From assembly GCA_014905825.1 (NCBI GenBank), contig JACGCN010000001.1, positions 4,402,001 to 4,466,000 on the forward strand: DNA of 64,000 bases. Direction: 5' to 3'. Below, piece after piece: positions 59,535-64,000 of this stretch. Made by a program: the position numbers and the translations under genes. How positions within the stretch are numbered: the stretch's first letter is position 1; every line of letters starts with the position of its first letter. Below the pieces are notes generated by a model. It was not told the DNA's origin and did not search any database. It was given only the letters and a program-made list of their open reading frames with translations. The DNA comes from Lyophyllum atratum (lineage: Eukaryota; Basidiomycota; Agaricomycetes; Agaricales; Lyophyllaceae).

Positions 59535-60832
59535 ATGTCTTCCGACACCTCAGACGACGAATACGGCAATTTCGATCTGTCAGAATTCAGCGAAGCTGAC
59601 TTCCGGGAGATAGATGTAAATTTGGCACTCAAGGATCAGGGCAGGACCAGTACGAAGCGAGACGAAATCCAGGTTAGCTGGGTAATTCCGCTCGTCCCGT
59701 CACAGCCCAAACCGAAACCAACCGCGTCAACATTGACCGCGTCGAGATTGAGATGGAGAGTGGAGAGCATTAATCGGGCTTTTAAAGTGGCAGTAAGTCC
59801 TCCATACGCATGTCTGCCCCGTCAATCTAATGTCAGAACAGTCCATGCCTGCCATGTCAGATACGCCCAAGATCAAGACTGAGGCTGAAGACCCAGTTCA
59901 GGTTCGACGAAGTGTTTCGGAAGATTTATCATCTCAGTCGGGTGGGATATTTATGTCAGTTGGAAATACAAGACAAGGCTCTGTCCAAGTGAGCTCGCGA
60001 TGCATTATCCAAGCGTGTCAGTCTAACCCTTGCACATTGGACAGCAGAACCCAGCCGCGAATATTCCACCCAAGATCGAAATTGAAGTCGAATCCAAAGT
60101 TCCAAAGAAACGGAAAGCGACACTGGAGTCTCAGGTGCACGATTCCTCGACGTCGACGGAAGTCAAGAGATACAAACGTTCTGCTACTGTAAGCGATCGT
60201 CATCCATACTTTGCGCGAGACTGCCCACCTAATCTTGGAAACAGCCCACGCCCACCCCCTCATTCAAATCGAAGAACCCCTTGGACGAATTCTTCAGCGC
60301 CTATCCTAATTTCCAGTACAGCCGAACCCAGCCCGTGTGGGACGAGTTTTACCGCATGGTGGATCTTTATGAGTTGAAATACCAAGCCAAAAACAAAGCA
60401 CGGGAATACTTTCGAGTCACTCTCGTCCGGGCTTTCAACAAGTTTTTTGGGATGGATGAAAACGACGTAGAGTCATGGCGGTCATTGTGTTGTGTTCTGG
60501 ACATAAAACCGCTGCCCACCAGACTGCGAGAATGTCGAGAGGTACTTCAATACTGAGCCCTTCATTCACACCATGCTGACCGCGATTACTCGACAAAGGC
60601 TGTGAGGAACACCTATGTCAACCTCGTCGACTTGATCGATAACCACATCTCAGAAAGGACTATCAAAATTTTCCCCACTGAGGAGGCTCTAAGTATGTAC
60701 ACTATAGGGACTAAAAAGTTCTTGTCCAGGGACTGCGAAGAGGCCGGTGGTCTCCTCAGGTACCTTTTGCGACATATCTGGTCTCCCGAGAAGCCCGAGG
60801 ACAGTATTCGTCGTCGGCAGAATCGCTTCTAG
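59535..60832 (+). CDS. Uncharacterised agaricomycete protein
   Basis: Exons 59535-59792, 59842-59988, 60045-60188, 60245-60541, 60599-60832 give 359 residues, all introns GT..AG and in phase. It starts MSSDTSDDEYGNFDLSEFSE (acidic). A disordered Lys/Glu-rich part has KVPKKRKATLE as a possible nuclear localisation signal and IKTEAEDP as a sumoylation-like motif. The conserved half contains FFSAYPNFQYSRTQPVWDEF, AREYFRVTLVRAFNKFFG, WRSLCCVLDIKPLPTRLREC, TYVNLVDLIDNHIS and FLSRDCEEAGGLLRYLLRHI. I know this layout as a lineage-specific agaricomycete family of unknown function; nothing catalytic is visible. The tail is rich in Arg. Confidence 0.8.
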
Positions 60833-60920
60833 GGGACTGTATTGTATTTCCCGCTGGCTGACGTACACCCCTATGATGGTCAGAGGGTCCCGACCTCAAC
60901 TTTATTACTATTTATCACAC

Positions 60921-61080
60921 CACATTTGCATTTGCTATCTTATTCAAGTTATTCCCTTCCATGTATATTTTCTGTTATCACAGCCACTGACATTGCTTCG
61001 TATTCCGGAACACATTTGCATTTGCTATCTTATTACAAGTTACACGCTTTCTTGTACTTATATCTTTTGTTATTATATCT
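60921..61080 (+). repeat. Two-copy 90-bp tandem repeat in the 3' flank
   Basis: CACATTTGCATTTGCTATCT begins at 60921 and again at 61011. Copies stay alignable through TTATT(A)CAAGTTA, CTT-C-TGTA, TAT-TTTTGTTAT. Confidence 0.8.
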
Positions 61081-64000
61081 ATAATTGTTTTGAATGGCGG
61101 AATAGAGCATTTGCTCATCACCCGTTTTTGTCGGGGCGGCGAAAGGTTTCACTGCGTTCCTGGTGGACTCCGAATCGAGGAAGCAAGGTTGATTTGTATA
61201 CGTATAAGATCTCTACTGAGGGCGGGAGACGCAACACGATGTCTGTGATCTGGAATTGGCCCAACGATCAGGCATAGATCGTATGCGACGCACTTGTCCT
61301 GGAGATGGTTCAGGAGGCGAGAGGAAGGCAAGCAGACGCAGCTTAGATCTGCGGCAACGCTTACACCTGAATTGCGCCTAGGGTAATCTCTGACCTGCCA
61401 CCGGGTGCTCGCTCCATTCGTGCATATGATCGTGCGTTCAGCCGTTCCAAGTCGCCTGGAGATGTTGATGCGGGATCGAGTTCAAGTGGTTTGACCGAAG
61501 CTTTCGCCGTTGTGAGCCGTATATCACTAAGACCACATGTTCGATTGCGTCTTCGGGTCCAAATAGACACCGGCCAGGCAATGGCGTAAGCGCAGGTTGA
61601 GATATCGAGCACGGCAGCCGAGGAGGGGTCATCGAGGAGGACCGAAAAGGCGTTGTATTCCAGAATTTCGAGGAGATCCAGGATGGACTACCCAAGTCTT
61701 GGTCTCCAAGGTGTGCAGATACGCGCCGTACGCTTTCTAAGGACAAAAGCGCCACCTGCGACACCTCTTCGCGGATGTCGAGGAGTCTCCGTTCCTTCAC
61801 TGTCGCGGGACACGCACTATCGCACAAAGTAAGAGTCATTGACTCGCAGGTCCACTCACCGCGACGCGTCAGCCTGTGGATATCCAGCTGGCGCGGGAAT
61901 GATCGAAGTCGGCTTGGCTAAAATCAACCATAGCGTATCCAGGTAGCAAAAAAATCGCGCTGAGATGCTGTTCGTATTGTGAACCTCTAAAGGTAATTTC
62001 TACAGCTGAGAAGCCCATGCTCGCCTACCGCCCATGAAGTTCACTCAGCTGTCATTCCTGTCGTCACAACTATTATGATCTATAGGTGGCCCACACGGTA
62101 CATTTCGCTGCATGCCATGACGGAATAAAATGACCGATATTGAACTCACCTCCACCCTAGATCTGTTTTGTCCCTCAACGCTGCTTCGGAAGGACTCGAA
62201 AGCTTTATCTGCTTCGGTGTGCCCTGTTTGATGGCTGTCGAAATGACTTCACTCACTGGGTCGTGGATTGGACATCGGGCCCGAAGTATCAGCGGAGGCT
62301 TGGGTCATCCGAGTGCCACCAACCAGAAGAAATTCCTTGGGCAATGGCAAATGGTCGTGAAGGTTGTGTCTCGAAGTTGGGAGACAACAAATTCTATCCA
62401 GGTGATCCCTGAGCAAGTGACCGTGGGCAGGAAAAGCTCATTCGGATTTCCACGTCCACATGTCACAACAGCAGCACTCGCCGCTCTCCACTCATAACGA
62501 GCGCACGGCCTTCGTCGCTGGGTCCCAACGTCGCATCTTTCCACCAGAACCTTTTCTTGCTAGCGCTATATCGCAGACTCCACGCCACGCCACTGATCTG
62601 AAAATCAGAAACACCTCGTCTCCGATGTTCTGGGCGGCCCAGAACCTCGAATGGCATAGGCCGTGTCAACACACCTTCGCGGACTTCGTGAATTTGCAAT
62701 TCTCGCAAGTTGCCATTCGGTTCATGATGGGTTCCCCATTGATAGTGGTTCTATTCCCAGTCGCCTTGCCCAGTCAGAGGATAGATATGGTGGCCCAGAG
62801 CCTTGACAGCCTATACAAAGGACCAGGGAAGGACCTTTACTAGACGATGCTGTGATCAGGTCTGTTTTACACTATTTTCTTAGGCGTCGGGCTTGCCTTA
62901 AAGACCTGCTGTAGTGTTGATCAGTGATTCTTCCGCACAGCCCAAGTCATGAAGTCCGCCGAGGTTCGAGAGCGGTCCATGCCCTCAGCAGGAGCTTCTC
63001 TTCCTCCCATCCAACTAAAGTAGTCTCATGACATACGAGCACCCACCGCGCAGCCGCTACCGTAACCTCGGCTTCGCATAGCGCGTCTCACACGCCCTTC
63101 ATCCATGAACCTCATGATCACCCCGTCAAAAGGTCTCTCTCCCCTGGCGAATGACAGGGTGGCCTCCATGCATATTGGATATTGGACGAATCGAACTCCG
63201 CCCTCCGGGATTCTCCCAGCAGCCGATACTCGCTGGCATTGGGACGCAACTACGCGCCTGGGGCGGCCTTCATTTCCGCTAGTGCGACGGGGAGTTCCAG
63301 CTTCACTTCCGCTCAGCGCTCATGGTCTGTTCGCCATCCTGCAGAGTGGTACTGACATCTACTGCACGACGGGCATCGTAGCCGATAATAGCTCCATCGC
63401 GTGTGAGCAATGTGCTCCATGTGATAGGTCATCTGCGGAATCGATAGGGATGGTCCTCGACGGTGCTGACAAGGCGAAGCGCTATAGGTCCCTCGTTGCC
63501 GACTCTTGCGTCCGAGGTCTCCCTGCATCATCCAACTCGTCCGCTCTATAATCTATTTCTATCACGTATGTACTCCGATCATGATCATGATACAATTGAC
63601 AAGAATAACTCGTTCTAGCCTCTTGCCTGCTTACGTGCCCCCCTCGACATCACGGTCATGACAGTCCCCGCAATGGCCAATTCAAATGCACAAGCTTCGT
63701 ACCAAGCACGCACCCTGCATACCATCGTCTGGACCCCAGCTATCACATATGGGGATTTCATGCCGAATAACCACCGCGTCGACACGTTAAGTTTCGGGCC
63801 TCGAGCTGCCTACTGCCAAACTTTTCAAGATGGCAGATACGACATGAGAAACATTTTGAAATGCGACTCGATATCAACGAACATACCGTCGTTTGGGTCG
63901 CGCACGACATGGGTATGTCCACTATCTCTGATCAACGCCAACTCCGATTGCTTCTCACCTCGCTGATAGTCGGACCTCCAACTGCTTACTTCTCGAAGAC
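61081..64000. other. No supported gene
   Basis: On the minus strand 61440-61840 one frame gives SILDLLEILEYNAFSVLLDD and another, just upstream, LLDIREEVSQVALLSLESVR. These look like parts of one decayed helical-repeat protein, but they are out of frame with each other and I cannot name the family. The remaining frames (62460-62843, 63105-63551, 63658-63966 on +) have no domain or splice support. Confidence 0.35.

Overview
The window is nuclear DNA of a filamentous fungus, most likely an agaricomycete basidiomycete. The genes are densely intronic, with introns of about 45-80 nt (GT..AG, CTNA-type branch sites) and several very short exons. Many products belong to basidiomycete-typical families: an F-box/LRR-like protein, a 7-TM-like membrane protein of unknown function, a Kre9/Knh1-type GPI protein and a UBC-associated zinc protein. 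There is also an intron-containing tRNA-Glu and a broken Ty3/gypsy fragment. I assembled all exons by hand from frame and splice-site agreement, so small boundary errors are possible.

Layout. 1-9.4 kb is a repeat- and relic-rich zone. It holds the last exon of a small Cys-rich protein gene cut by the window edge, an MRD1-like RRM fragment, an F-box gene whose 3' end runs into antisense gypsy reverse transcriptase, a decayed OB-fold protein gene, and a second, interrupted Cys-rich gene. 9.5-19.3 kb carries housekeeping genes: bystin/ENP1 (+), a zinc/UBC-family protein (+), complex I 49-kDa subunit (-) and an ATG27/MRH receptor (+). 22.2-35.4 kb carries NIF3, a TPX2-like spindle protein, an enoyl-CoA hydratase, the ATP23 protease and a GPI-anchored wall protein, all on +. 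39.5-43.4 kb carries a glutaredoxin with two in-frame starts, a multi-pass membrane protein and DPM3 (all +). 45.3-52.8 kb has two paralogous KCNAB-type aldo-keto reductases (-) that enclose a fasciclin gene (-) and a TPR relic (+), followed by tRNA-Glu and a second TPR relic. 52.9-60.8 kb has delta-COP (+), a three-copy ~205-bp tandem repeat, a GIT1/PHO84-like MFS transporter (-) and an uncharacterised agaricomycete protein (+). The rest (61-64 kb, and long gaps at 19.3-22.2, 23.4-25.6, 31.4-33.2, 35.4-39.5 and 43.4-45.3 kb) holds no gene I can support.

No metabolic cluster is evident. The recognised genes serve unrelated core processes: ribosome biogenesis, respiration, autophagy/Golgi sorting, spindle assembly, vesicle coats, glycosylation and redox. 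The more unusual content is evolutionary: captured transposon sequence, duplicated upstream segments, paralog tandems with gene debris between them, micro-exons, and two essential genes (complex I 49-kDa, delta-COP) whose frame fails at one point and should be checked for assembly error.
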